From Pontibacter cellulosilyticus (GTDB lineage Bacteria > Bacteroidota > Bacteroidia > Cytophagales > Hymenobacteraceae), in NCBI RefSeq assembly GCF_014306105.1, contig NZ_JACRVF010000001.1, positions 1 to 64,000 of the forward strand: 64,000 bases of DNA, given 5' to 3'. How positions within the stretch are numbered: the stretch's first letter is position 1; each line of letters begins with the position of its first letter. Position numbers and translations under genes: made by a program. Under the pieces are notes generated by a model. It had not been told where the DNA came from and did no database searches. It was given only the letters and a program-made list of their open reading frames with translations. Of the stretch, positions 9,164 to 18,376 are shown piece after piece.

Positions 9164-11539
9164 CTACACATAATAGTAGCTTGCTTTACGCTTATAACCA
9201 TACTCGTATGTTTTATCAAAATTCAGGTCGTTGATTATTATATGGATATTCTTAATCTTCTTGGCAGCATATAGCTCGTTTACCTGGTTGAGCAATTCCT
9301 TGTTTGTATACTTATGCTTTACTACATAAATATTGGTATCCATATGCTTCATCAGTACGAAGAACTCTGATACATAACCTATTGGAGGAGTATCTATTAC
9401 AATAAAGTCATACTTCCCGCGAAGTTCTTCTATCAGTTTATTCATGCGCGGCAACTCCAGCAGGTGAATAGCATTTTCCGGAATCGGACCGCACGGTATT
9501 ATATCCAGGTTTTCAATATCTGTTTTCTGAATTACCTCATCGGCAATCATGTCCTGGTTAAGGTAAGTGGATAGGCCTACCTCTGAACTAACATTAAAGT
9601 ACTTGCCAAACGTCGGTTTTCGCATATCAGACTCTATAAGTATGGTACGTTTGCCCGACAAGGCAAATTCGTGACTCAGGTTAACAGAGCAGAACGTTTT
9701 ACCTTCACCTGAAATAGAGGAGGTAATTCCTACAACCTTAAAGTTGGTGCTTGATAACAGGTACTGCAGGTTAATTCTGATAGACCTGAAAGACTCTGCT
9801 ATGGCTGATTTTGGATTGGTTTTTACAGCCAGCTTATCTGATTTAGATCCGTGGGCAATAACTCCCAAGAACGGTATGTTTGTAATAGAACTTATATCAT
9901 TTTTGCCCTGGATGGTATTATCAACATTGTCTATCAGAACAATAAGTCCGGCAGGTATTGCCAGACCAAGTAACAGGGCCAGCAGATAAATCATGTTCGG
10001 CTTTACGTTAACCGGACCATTACCCCAAAATGAGGCTCTGTCCACTATCTTCTTATCGGTAGTGTTGGTGGCCAGTGAGATAGCAGCCTCTGCACGCTTC
10101 TCCTGCAGGAACTCATACTTCTTATCTATAAAATCTGCTTGCCCTTTCAGGTCTGCCAGGCGGCGTTCGTGCTCAGGCTGCTTGGCCAGTGTGGTCTCAA
10201 GGGTGGTTATGCGTTTTTCTGTTTCCCTGATGGCAATATCAGCTGAAGAGATCAGGTTTTTAAGGTTAGCTATAATAGCGCTTCTTATACTTGCGATCTT
10301 ACCGTCTACTTCTTTTAGCATAGGGTTGATCTGCGTAGCACTTGTCTTATATCCTGCCTTTTGTTTGTTCAGATCAGAAAGCTCCAGGAAAAGGTTTGCC
10401 AGAATAGGGTTTTGTACACCTGCTACTGCCGGCGATACCGCTTCTGTAAAGCCTTGGTTATTTTCTATCTCCTCTAAAATAGCAGCGTAATATTGCCTGT
10501 CGGTGCTCAGCTTTGCCTTATCAATTTCCAGCTGCGACAGACGCTCATAGGTGCTATTTGCCTGGGCATCTATGTTTGAGATTCTGTTGGCAGAACGGAA
10601 TGATGACAGGGCTTGCTTGCTTTGCTTTAAAGAGTCAGTCAATGTGGCGATCTGGCTATCTATGAACTCCAGTGTTTTGCGGCCGTTGGTGTTTTTCTCT
10701 TCCAGGTCACGAGCTACATACACATCCATCAAGGTATTCAGGAAAAGCATTTCCTTATCAGGTATGGTACCTTTAGTACTTAACTCGAGCACACGCGAAT
10801 CTCTTTCAATCGGGTCGATGTTCAATGTGGCAAGGCGTTGGCCAACCTGGCTCTCCAGGCTATTAAGTACAAAGTAGTGTTTTTTTGCTGGCGGCTCACC
10901 TGCTCCTTTTTTGTTTCTTCTTAAAGTGAAACTGATATTCTCGTCAGTGTAAGGCTCTCCAAACTTCAATACTTTAGTAAAGCTGATGTATGGCACATAG
11001 CCTAGCACCTCATGGCGGTTAAAGTTGTAGCGTGGTACATTCTCACCCTCAACTGTTAGCTCATACTCTTTGTCGTTCAGTACTTTCACTTCAAAGGGTA
11101 CATCCACCAACTGGATACCGGATGTGTCTAGCTCAACTATATAAGGCGTTGTTTCAAATTGCTCTTGTTTTATGAGGTCAAAGCCACTGTTGAGCCAGTG
11201 GTCTGGTACTTTATAATATGAGGTGGAGAAATCTAATCGTTGCAAGGCCGACTTTATCATATCAGCTGACTTTAGCAAGCCAATCTCGTCTTCCACTTTT
11301 ATACCCTTATCCTGCACATGCAACAGCTCCAGTAGTTCCTGTGCTTTTTTAGATCCAGTTTGCTGATCTCCTAGCAAAAGAGTAGAGTGGAAAGCATAAA
11401 TTCTCTCTGAACTTTTTACATAGACATAAGCTACAGCAAGTGCCAACAGCGTAAATCCAGCAAAAAGGTACCATCTCGATCTGAACTTGAATAACCAGCT
11501 TCTAAGGTCTATTTCATGTTCTTTATTCGCCTTTTTCAT
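9164..11539 (-). CDS. wzc: polysaccharide co-polymerase with tyrosine autokinase domain (Wzc-like)
   Basis: 791 residues. Two membrane helices, at about 23-41 (WYLFAGFTLLALAVAYVYV) and about 515-535, flank a large periplasmic Wzz/GNVR-type region with coiled-coil content. The cytoplasmic C-terminus is a BY-kinase: Walker A SSISGEGKTFCSVN, Walker A-prime ILIESDMRKP, Walker B FIVIDTPP. The last 14 residues hold six tyrosines (YEYGYKRKASYYYV), the autophosphorylation cluster. By family knowledge, cycles of phosphorylation control chain length and export together with the Wza-like pore. The start overlaps the stop of the exporter gene by 4 bases. Confidence 0.93.
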   Translation of the reverse strand: MKKANKEHEIDLRSWLFKFRSRWYLFAGFTLLALAVAYVYVKSSERIYAFHSTLLLGDQQTGSKKAQELLELLHVQDKGIKVEDEIGLLKSADMIKSALQRLDFSTSYYKVPDHWLNSGFDLIKQEQFETTPYIVELDTSGIQLVDVPFEVKVLNDKEYELTVEGENVPRYNFNRHEVLGYVPYISFTKVLKFGEPYTDENISFTLRRNKKGAGEPPAKKHYFVLNSLESQVGQRLATLNIDPIERDSRVLELSTKGTIPDKEMLFLNTLMDVYVARDLEEKNTNGRKTLEFIDSQIATLTDSLKQSKQALSSFRSANRISNIDAQANSTYERLSQLEIDKAKLSTDRQYYAAILEEIENNQGFTEAVSPAVAGVQNPILANLFLELSDLNKQKAGYKTSATQINPMLKEVDGKIASIRSAIIANLKNLISSADIAIRETEKRITTLETTLAKQPEHERRLADLKGQADFIDKKYEFLQEKRAEAAISLATNTTDKKIVDRASFWGNGPVNVKPNMIYLLALLLGLAIPAGLIVLIDNVDNTIQGKNDISSITNIPFLGVIAHGSKSDKLAVKTNPKSAIAESFRSIRINLQYLLSSTNFKVVGITSSISGEGKTFCSVNLSHEFALSGKRTILIESDMRKPTFGKYFNVSSEVGLSTYLNQDMIADEVIQKTDIENLDIIPCGPIPENAIHLLELPRMNKLIEELRGKYDFIVIDTPPIGYVSEFFVLMKHMDTNIYVVKHKYTNKELLNQVNELYAAKKIKNIHIIINDLNFDKTYEYGYKRKASYYYV

Positions 11540-12306
11540 TTTATATTCACAAAATTTAATATAAGTCCAGCCGTAGAAAGCACGCCTAGAATAGTGCTAA
11601 CTACAATCAAGTTATCTCTTCTAATCTGCGTTTTGCGCGGCTCAACATACAGCACATCGTTCGGCTTGAGGAAGTAGTACTGAGATTGTACGAGGTTTGG
11701 GTCTTTGAGGTCGAGTAAAATAACCTCAGTGCCACCAGGCTTCTGGCGTATAAGCTTCAGGTTTTCTCTGTTAGCACCCTGCGTAAGGTCGCCTGCCATA
11801 CTTAGCGCCTCCAAAAGGTTCGCCTGCTCATTGTATACATAGTAGTAGCCAGGAGTTCGCACCTCACCTAAAACACTAATCTTAAAACTTATAAGCTTTA
11901 CTACAACGGTTGCATCATTAAAGTATTTGTCGAGATTTCGCTGTATCAGGTTTTGTACCTGCGCTACTGATAAACCGGAAACTTTCAGTTCACCTAGCGT
12001 TGGAAGCATAATTTTTCCGTCTTTATCAATGGAGTAGCCGCTTAGATAAAGGCTGCTAGGGCCTGATATGCCGAAGGCATTGTTAGGATCAATGATGTTG
12101 AAGGCATTGGATAGCTCAGGCTGATTGCTAATCACTTTGATAGAGAGGACATCATTGGGCTGCAGTTCGTATTCTTTGTAAGGAGTAGTAAAGTTTGTTG
12201 GTGTGTTCTTCTTAAGCTTTTCGTTTTGCATGTAAACCAGCTCTTTCTTCGTGATGCAAGATGTCGCCATCATTATAAGAAGGAGATAGCACAGAATATT
12301 TCTCAT
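11536..12306 (-). CDS. wza: polysaccharide export outer-membrane lipoprotein (Wza-like)
   Basis: 256 residues. A lipoprotein signal peptide ends with MATSC, Cys17. The mature part has the polysaccharide export domain (YELQPNDVLSIKVI, DGKIMLPTLGELKVSGLSVAQVQ) followed by an SLBB-type domain (ISVLGEVRTPGYYYV). A hydrophobic C-terminal helix, VVSTILGVLSTAGLILNFV, fits the helix by which Wza proteins cross the outer membrane. It is the first gene of the operon, so the promoter should lie in the 350 bases upstream. It is shorter than E. coli Wza because it has fewer SLBB repeats, as is common in this phylum. Confidence 0.92.
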   Translation of the reverse strand: MRNILCYLLLIMMATSCITKKELVYMQNEKLKKNTPTNFTTPYKEYELQPNDVLSIKVISNQPELSNAFNIIDPNNAFGISGPSSLYLSGYSIDKDGKIMLPTLGELKVSGLSVAQVQNLIQRNLDKYFNDATVVVKLISFKISVLGEVRTPGYYYVYNEQANLLEALSMAGDLTQGANRENLKLIRQKPGGTEVILLDLKDPNLVQSQYYFLKPNDVLYVEPRKTQIRRDNLIVVSTILGVLSTAGLILNFVNIK

Positions 12307-12658
12307 GTCTCAATATTAAGGGTGTAAGATGGCCTTAGGGGGCCTGCCAAATAACAGCCGAGGCATTGCAAGGCTGTCCATTTAGGTGCATAAATGAATT
12401 CAGCCATATATACTATAGCTAGCTAAAAAAGATGCTGAATTGATGAAATATTATAGAGATTTAATATATAAACCTGCGTTTTGGCCAGTAAGTGAGGTTT
12501 TTGAGAAAGGAGACACAGGAGGGAGGCAAAAGCACGATAGGTTTGAAAAGTTAAGTCTATCTATGAAAAGTATAAAAGCAAAGAACCGTTTCATGGGAGT
12601 GCAAAGCACTTCACCAAGAAACGGCCCTAACCTTTAGCTTAATATCTTATATGGTATG
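12307..12658. other. intergenic region upstream of the polysaccharide operon
   Basis: About 350 bases between the first polysaccharide gene and the DUF1737 gene, both minus strand. It must hold the operon promoter and leader, but I could not find a clean TAnnTTTG box facing wza. It contains the hairpin at 12586-12624, a TAGCTAGCTA palindrome near 12416-12425 and one AAGTATA word. The plus-strand frame 12440-12637 crosses the hairpin and is not believable as a gene. Confidence 0.5.
12586..12624 (-). terminator. hairpin after the DUF1737 gene
   Basis: Outer arms CCGTTTC and GAAACGG (7 bp), a 3-bp TGG/CCA step and inner arms AGTGC and GCACT around an AAA loop. It starts 35 bases after the DUF1737 stop on the same strand, and T-rich sequence follows on the transcribed strand, so a terminator is likely. 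Confidence 0.6.
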
Positions 12659-12871
12659 CTATTCAATCCATTTAGTCCTCTTAGCTTTGATAGCTGCAGG
12701 TTTACGCTGTGTTGTTCTGGTAACAGCACCCGGATGGCGCACTAATTGCTGCGCATAACCGTTCAAGTGCTCTAGTATGCCACCTTTTAACTTCCAACCC
12801 ATTGGGATAAACCCTGCTACTTTTGTTGCCAGCAATTCTAAATCCGGGGCAACAACAATATTGTATTCCAT
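12659..12871 (-). CDS. DUF1737-like small protein
   Basis: 70 residues. The first 45 (MEYNIVVAPDLELLATKVAG, then GWKLKGGILEHLNGYAQQLV) match the pattern of DUF1737 proteins: a beta strand, an amphipathic helix, then GW.l.GG and a Gln-containing strand. The tail is basic and Thr/Lys rich. No function is known for the family. It is flanked by long gaps and followed by a hairpin, so it is probably monocistronic. Confidence 0.65.
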   Translation of the reverse strand: MEYNIVVAPDLELLATKVAGFIPMGWKLKGGILEHLNGYAQQLVRHPGAVTRTTQRKPAAIKAKRTKWIE

Positions 12872-13215
12872 TTTGATTACCTTTTAACTACAGATTCAAT
12901 CTACTAATAAATTTTGAAATAACAACGGCTGCGCTACGAAAAATTAGCGCAGAGGTTACATTCATTAAAAATATTTAGCATATAATTTAAATAGTTATAC
13001 TTAACACACTGCTTTGTGAGAATAATGTTGATTTAGTGCTAGTTTGAAGAGTTGTTGGATGAGTTGTTTGAGAAGTGACAAAGCAAAAATCATCTTTGGA
13101 TTACTGTATGAGAAATTCTTGGTGCCAAAAATTCTATGTTTTTGTACTTTGCAGTAAAAGCTGATTTGGTAAAATGTTGATAGTTAGGTAGAAAGATAGT
13201 AGTTAAGCAACTAAC
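12872..13215. other. AT-rich intergenic region
   Basis: About 340 bases between the DUF1737 start and the end of the histidine kinase gene, both minus strand. I see no gene and no clear -7 box. A weak stem TAGTT-AAGC-AACTA at 13200-13213 lies just after the kinase stop and could be part of its terminator. Confidence 0.45.
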
Positions 13216-14517
13216 TTAGCTAAGATTGATTATAAATTCAGTTTTGCCTGAGCCATTGCTGCTGAGAGAGAAAGTATAGCCGTGATTCATGAGGATATCC
13301 CGTACCATGGTTAAACCAATACCTTGTCCTGTTTTCTTGGAAGTATAAAATGGGGTGAACAGGTGCGGCTGCACATGCTCTGGAATGCCCTCGCCGTTGT
13401 CTGTAATGGTGATGCGGGGCGGGTAGAGCTGAGTTTGTACCTCGATTTCGCCGTTTTCTCCTATGGCCTCCATAGCATTTTTAAGAATGTTCAGCAGCAC
13501 CTGCTCCATCTGATTCTTGTCTAACGAAACGTGCAGGGGCGCAGTAGCTAGTATAGGTTTGAGTTGAATGTGTCGCTTTTCGAGCTCGGGCTTTAGTAGT
13601 CTGTGCAGGTCGTGGAGGAGGGCATGCACGTCTACACTTTCTTTTTTTGGCTGCGGCAGGCGCACAACATCTGCAAAATTGGCCATAAAGCGACTTAGGT
13701 TCGAGTTGCGCTCAATCGCTACCTGCAGCACATGCTCATAGTCCGGCTGATCGTCGGGGTTAAGCTGCGGAGCGTAGTACTGCAAAGAACCAAGTATAGA
13801 GTTAATGGCGCCGGTTGTATTGTTCACTTCATGCGACATTACCCGAATCACTTTCTCATAGGCTTGCCGTTCGTTGGCAAGTATAGCTTCGGTTAACTCC
13901 TCTATAAGTATAAAGTAATGCTGAAAGCCCCGATCCAGGAAATGGGCACGGTGGCATCGAAAAGTCCAGGTGCCGTGTATCCGGAACGTGACCGATTGTC
14001 CGGTTTGCAGGTCTTGTAGCGGTTTCGCCCAGTCTGCGGGTAATTGGCTTACGTGCTTTCCTTTCAACTCTTCCAGCTGTTTGCCCAGGAAACGCTCTGC
14101 CGCCGGGTTTATACTTTCCACTTGGTAATCGAAGCCTAGAAGTATAATGCCGGCAGGGGAGGCCTGAATCAATCTTTCCAGCAGATAATGCTTTTCTGCC
14201 TGTGCTACCCTTTCCTGCCGCAGTTGCGTCATCATACGGTTATACACGTTTACCAGGTCGTCGAGGTCTTTCTGGCCTACTGCCATAAAGGTAGTAGAGA
14301 AGTCTTTGTCTTTCATCGACTCAATACCAGCCCTAATGAGGTTCAGCGGCTTGAAGAATGATTTGTAAAGGCTAACAGTGAAATAAATAGAAACAAGTAT
14401 AAGCAGCTCCATTCCCAGGAAAAGCAGTTCATCCTGTTGCAACAGGTACCATGCCAGCATGCCCAGCAGAACATGCACAAACACAGCGAAAAGTATAAAC
14501 TTACTGCGCAGGGTCAT
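13216..14517 (-). CDS. sensor histidine kinase (NtrY/NtrB-like)
   Basis: 433 residues from the ATG at 14517; the frame is open for 14 more codons, but that start would lie deeper in the regulator gene and lacks the MTLRSKF membrane-leader form. Order: two membrane helices near the N-terminus with almost no sensor loop, HAMP-like segment, PAS domain (LIQASPAGIILLGFDYQVES), dimerisation/phosphoacceptor helix with VMSHEVNNTTGAINS, then ATPase boxes (ILKNAMEAI, ITDNGEGIPE, TSKKTGQGIGLTMVRDI). The H box reads HEVNN rather than HExxNP. The short periplasmic part suggests it senses within the membrane or cytoplasm. It overlaps the NtrC-type regulator by 17 bases and is its evident partner. Confidence 0.9.
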   Translation of the reverse strand: MTLRSKFILFAVFVHVLLGMLAWYLLQQDELLFLGMELLILVSIYFTVSLYKSFFKPLNLIRAGIESMKDKDFSTTFMAVGQKDLDDLVNVYNRMMTQLRQERVAQAEKHYLLERLIQASPAGIILLGFDYQVESINPAAERFLGKQLEELKGKHVSQLPADWAKPLQDLQTGQSVTFRIHGTWTFRCHRAHFLDRGFQHYFILIEELTEAILANERQAYEKVIRVMSHEVNNTTGAINSILGSLQYYAPQLNPDDQPDYEHVLQVAIERNSNLSRFMANFADVVRLPQPKKESVDVHALLHDLHRLLKPELEKRHIQLKPILATAPLHVSLDKNQMEQVLLNILKNAMEAIGENGEIEVQTQLYPPRITITDNGEGIPEHVQPHLFTPFYTSKKTGQGIGLTMVRDILMNHGYTFSLSSNGSGKTEFIINLS

Positions 14518-15883
14518 AAGGAATGTTAAACTTATCGAGGCGGCGGTAAAGGGCAGCACGGCTCAGACCAAGCGCCCTAGCCACTTTGCTAATGTTATTA
14601 TGGTAGTAATCCATTGATTTCTTGATCATGGATGCCTCCATTTCGTCCAGGGTCATAGTGCCCACCGCAGGCAGAGTCTTGTCGCCGGGTTTGGCAGGGC
14701 TTTGCTGCGCCTGCGCCTGAAAATCCTCAGCCTCTAATACCGGCTGTTCAGCAACCAACACCGTGCGCTCCACCAGGTTCTTCAGCTCACGGATGTTTCC
14801 CGAAAGGTGCAGACTTTTTAGCCACTGCAGTGCACGTTGGCTAACCTTTAGCTCTGGTCGGTTATAGGTTTGCTTTAAATTATCAACAAAATACTGCACC
14901 AGTAGCGGTATATCTTCTTCGCGTTCACGCAGAGCCGGCAGTTTTATCTTAATAAGGTTAATGCGGTAGTACAAGTCTTCTCTAAACTTGCCTTCCTCTA
15001 CCAGTTTTGCCAAATCGCGGTTGGTAGCGCATACAACCCTGATGTCAAGCTTACGGGAGCGGCTGTCGCCTAGCACTTCATAAGTACGGTCCTGTAGCAC
15101 GCGCAGCAGCTTTACCTGGCTGTTCATGTCTAGTTCACCAATCTCATCCAGAAAAATAGTGCCTTTATTTGCCATCTCGAAGCGCCCCATACGGTCAGAC
15201 TTGGCATCTGTAAAAGCACCGCGCTTATGGCCAAACATCTCACTCTCGAAAAGGGTAGAGGAGATGCCGCCGAGGTTTACCTTTACAAAGGGCTGCGATT
15301 TACGGAGGCTATTGCGATGCACAGCCTCCGCTATTAGTTCTTTGCCAGTTCCGCTTTCGCCCTCTATTAACACAGAGGCATCAGTAGGTGCTATCTGGCC
15401 AATCTTTTTCAGTATCTGCAGCAACTGCGGGTCCTGGCCCACAATGTTTCGTAAATCATACTGCTGGTCCAGTTTTTTACGTGTAAGTGACTCCCCATTG
15501 GTTTCGGATGCCTGCTCGGAAAGGCTCAGGGCCGTACGAACCGCCTGCAACAAATAGTCGTTACTCCAGGGCTTCGTAATAAAATCAGCTGCACCCAAAC
15601 GCATGCCTTCCACGGCCAGACTGATAGAGCCCCAGCCAGTAATAAGTATAACCGGAAGGTGAGAGTACACTTTTTTAAACTGCTCAATTAATGCCAGACC
15701 ATCATGGCCGGTGGTATCCATAGAGAAGTTCATATCCATGATCACAAGCTTCAGGGCATGCTGCTTAGCCATGAGAAGCGCCTCTTCCGGAGAGGACGCT
15801 TCTTTGGTTTTAAAGCCGTTCTGCTTCAGCAGCAAGCTAAGCGATGCGCGTATCGCTACGTCATCATCTATTATCAGGATCAT
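14501..15883 (-). CDS. NtrC-family sigma-54 response regulator
   Basis: 460 residues: receiver domain with D7/D8, phosphoacceptor D50 (IMDMNFS) and K104; AAA+ domain with Walker A GESGTGKE (175-182), Walker B GTIFLDEIGE (241-250) and R-finger region; C-terminal Fis-type helix-turn-helix (NNISKVARALGLSRAALYRR). The sigma-54 contact loop reads GAFTDA (222-227) instead of the canonical GAFTGA, a variant also found in active family members. Being last but one in an efflux operon that carries a sigma-54-like site before its first gene, it very likely activates that operon. There is a 63-base gap after the permease stop. Confidence 0.92.
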   Translation of the reverse strand: MILIIDDDVAIRASLSLLLKQNGFKTKEASSPEEALLMAKQHALKLVIMDMNFSMDTTGHDGLALIEQFKKVYSHLPVILITGWGSISLAVEGMRLGAADFITKPWSNDYLLQAVRTALSLSEQASETNGESLTRKKLDQQYDLRNIVGQDPQLLQILKKIGQIAPTDASVLIEGESGTGKELIAEAVHRNSLRKSQPFVKVNLGGISSTLFESEMFGHKRGAFTDAKSDRMGRFEMANKGTIFLDEIGELDMNSQVKLLRVLQDRTYEVLGDSRSRKLDIRVVCATNRDLAKLVEEGKFREDLYYRINLIKIKLPALREREEDIPLLVQYFVDNLKQTYNRPELKVSQRALQWLKSLHLSGNIRELKNLVERTVLVAEQPVLEAEDFQAQAQQSPAKPGDKTLPAVGTMTLDEMEASMIKKSMDYYHNNISKVARALGLSRAALYRRLDKFNIPYDPAQ

Positions 15884-15946
15884 GGTTTATGGGCGAATTA
15901 GAAGTATAAATATAAGCTTTATTAGAATAACTGCTGCAGTCGCAGC

Positions 15947-17128
15947 TTAATCTTCGTGCAAGGCAATAGCCGGATGTATGGCCGCCGCTTGTTTACTTGG
16001 ATACAGAGCACATAGTATTACTAAAGTATAAATCAAAAATACTGAAGTAAGTATAGCTTGTATAAATGTTTCGGTAGGCACCTCTTGTATTATGCCCAGC
16101 AGCGGGAACTGTACCGCAAAGAAACACCCTATTACAAGGCCAAAGGTTGCCAACACCATAATCTCACCAATAAACTGCTTGTATACACTACTGGCAGAGG
16201 CACCCAATGCACGGCGAAGGCCAATTTCGGAGTGGCGCTTGTTTATGTTATGCCATAGTACGCCAAACAGCCCCAATGCCACATTTAAAATCAAAAAAGC
16301 GCATACAATGGCAAATATGATCATCGGAATTAGTATTTGCTTCAGGTATGAGCGGCGCAAGTCTGGCATTTGCTGTAGATCTGTGGTCCAGCCAGTGCCG
16401 ATGTTAGCTGCCGTTTCCAGTACCTCTTCTTCGAACTGCGGATTTGTACCGGGTTTTATTTTAATGTAAATGGTGCCCATTGCCCTTGATGCCGTGTCTT
16501 CCAGAGCCGTTCTTTCAAAGTATGAACTGGTGAGGTCATCCATTTCACCGGTTGGCTTAAAGGCTGTGATCACACCAATAATGGTACGCTCTGTATCGCC
16601 TCGCATTACCGTTTTGCCAACAGCTGACTCACCCGGGAAAAAGGCTTCTTCCACATCTTTGGTAACCACAATTGGTTGCCTGTTAGAAAATGCATCCTGA
16701 TCGTTAAACCAGCGGCCATCCACCATCTCAATACCCATTACATCTTTAAATGCATTGTCTTGTACTGTTATCACATTGGCTGTTCGTTCCATGCCATCAT
16801 GGGCTAGTTCCGTATTAGAAGAACTTCTTGTATATGGTCCGTTGGGTCCTGCCAGGGCAGCATGCTCAATCTGTGGATAGCTTCTCAGTTGCTTAAGTAA
16901 CTGAGCTGTACGCTCTCGCCTTTCGGCATCAGGCATGTCGTTGCTATATGTTTGGAGTACCCATACATTGTCGTATTTAAAGCCAAGCGGTTTAGAGGCA
17001 TTTGTATAGAAGTACAGTAGTAGGGTAGATACTCCGAACAGTACCAGGAAGGAGAAGAAAATCTCCACAATCATCAGAAAGTTACCGCGCTTTCTGTTCC
17101 ACATCAACTTAAATAAATGGCGGATCAT
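15947..17128 (-). CDS. ABC transporter permease, MacB/FtsX type (second)
   Basis: 393 residues: one membrane helix near 20-42, a periplasmic MacB-like domain of about 230 residues, then three helices forming the FtsX domain. The coupling segment WHNINKRHSEIGLRRALGAS before the last helices is diagnostic. The start overlaps the stop of the first permease (ATGA), so the two are probably made together and form a heterodimer with one shared ATPase. By family knowledge, MacB-type pumps do not carry substrate across the inner membrane but drive export from the periplasm through a TolC channel. Confidence 0.88.
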   Translation of the reverse strand: MIRHLFKLMWNRKRGNFLMIVEIFFSFLVLFGVSTLLLYFYTNASKPLGFKYDNVWVLQTYSNDMPDAERRERTAQLLKQLRSYPQIEHAALAGPNGPYTRSSSNTELAHDGMERTANVITVQDNAFKDVMGIEMVDGRWFNDQDAFSNRQPIVVTKDVEEAFFPGESAVGKTVMRGDTERTIIGVITAFKPTGEMDDLTSSYFERTALEDTASRAMGTIYIKIKPGTNPQFEEEVLETAANIGTGWTTDLQQMPDLRRSYLKQILIPMIIFAIVCAFLILNVALGLFGVLWHNINKRHSEIGLRRALGASASSVYKQFIGEIMVLATFGLVIGCFFAVQFPLLGIIQEVPTETFIQAILTSVFLIYTLVILCALYPSKQAAAIHPAIALHED

Positions 17129-18372
17129 ACATTACCTCCTTTCAGGGCTGCCACTACGTGCAGTTTAGACATTTTAAAAGCCGGATACACACCGGATAAG
17201 AATCCAAAAACAATACAGATTAAGAAGCTATAAGCAAAAATGGTTGGATTAATAGCCAAGTTGGAGTATGGAATAATGCCGCTGCTGTTAATATAAGCCA
17301 GCACCCCCTGCGCCAGCAAAAGACCAAGTGCACCACCTATAAGCGTCAGGATCATGTTCTCCACCAAAAACTGCCCTACCAGCGTAGCTGAAGAAGCACC
17401 AAAGGCTTTTCTAACGCCAATCTCGGAGGCACGCTCAATAATGCGGCTAATGTTAATGTTTACCAGGTTGATGGTGGGCAACAACATAAAGAAGAGCACT
17501 CCCAGCGTTACCCATGTAAAAAACATGGTAATGCTAATTTCTCCCTCAGCACTGGTTACACCTCTGATGTAGGTTTCTACCAAAGTATCTGCATGTAAGT
17601 ATACACTCTTATAGTTGGCAGCATCAGGGCCTGGTATGATTACATTTTTGAAGGCCTGGTTAAACTCTTCTTTGATGTTATCAATATCAGATGGCGAATT
17701 GGCGAGGATAATGGCTTCAAAACTGCCTCCGAACTGTGGCTTGCGGTAATCTTCTTTAATATTTGTGTAAGGAAGCCAAACATCGGCGTAAGTATAAAGG
17801 CGGTTTGCAGCTACGTTTTTAACTACACCCACAACTTTATACTTTGTTCTGTCTACTTCTATAAACTTGCCTAGTGCATTTGTACTGTTGCCAAAGTAAT
17901 TTTGTCTCGTAGCCTCATTTATAACGGCTACTCTGCTTATGCCATCCACATCTCCTTTACTGAAAGGCTGTCCTTCTACAAATTCAAAATCCAGTACATT
18001 CCAGAAGTTGCTGTCGGTAAATCGCACATCCAAAGGCAGTTTTCGATTATTTACGTAAGCATTGTAGCTGTAGTCGCTTGTATAAAACGTCATGTCCTGT
18101 GGCGTTTTAAGTGGACGCACATACTTGTCCAGAATATAATAGCCTGGGTTTGAATTCATGGTATAGCCGTTGCCGGTCATTTTGAGCCTGTTTACATAGA
18201 GCATCCTGTCTGTTTTGAGCTCTGGGTTTTCGGGGCCAAAAAGGTGATTAACCATGGCAGTAGCCACCATCAGTATCATGAGAGTAAAGCTTATGCCAAA
18301 GAGGCTGATGAAGGTAAAGAACTTGCGCCGCAAGAGCACCTTCCAGGCAATTTTAAGATAGTTCTTCAGCAT
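17125..18372 (-). CDS. ABC transporter permease, MacB/FtsX type (first)
   Basis: 416 residues from the ATG at 18372 (MLKNYLKIAWKVLLRRKFF), the usual start of this family; the open frame continues 23 codons upstream into the ATPase gene but that part has no family character. The order is membrane helix, periplasmic MacB-PCD domain, three-helix FtsX domain with ERASEIGVRKAFGASSATLV. It sits 4 bases after the ATPase stop and overlaps the second permease by 4 bases. It is paralogous to that permease but clearly diverged, consistent with an asymmetric pair. Confidence 0.88.
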   Translation of the reverse strand: MLKNYLKIAWKVLLRRKFFTFISLFGISFTLMILMVATAMVNHLFGPENPELKTDRMLYVNRLKMTGNGYTMNSNPGYYILDKYVRPLKTPQDMTFYTSDYSYNAYVNNRKLPLDVRFTDSNFWNVLDFEFVEGQPFSKGDVDGISRVAVINEATRQNYFGNSTNALGKFIEVDRTKYKVVGVVKNVAANRLYTYADVWLPYTNIKEDYRKPQFGGSFEAIILANSPSDIDNIKEEFNQAFKNVIIPGPDAANYKSVYLHADTLVETYIRGVTSAEGEISITMFFTWVTLGVLFFMLLPTINLVNINISRIIERASEIGVRKAFGASSATLVGQFLVENMILTLIGGALGLLLAQGVLAYINSSGIIPYSNLAINPTIFAYSFLICIVFGFLSGVYPAFKMSKLHVVAALKGGNV

Positions 18373-18376
18373 GGCC

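Noticed and set aside
642-12306. The polysaccharide cluster as a recently acquired island
   Set aside because: No tRNA, integrase, insertion sequence or direct repeats at its ends, and the AAGTATA word occurs in it as elsewhere; variation between strains is likely but not shown here.
12440-12637. 65-codon plus-strand frame in the polysaccharide leader
   Set aside because: It reads through the hairpin 12586-12624, runs against both neighbours and has no recognisable sequence.
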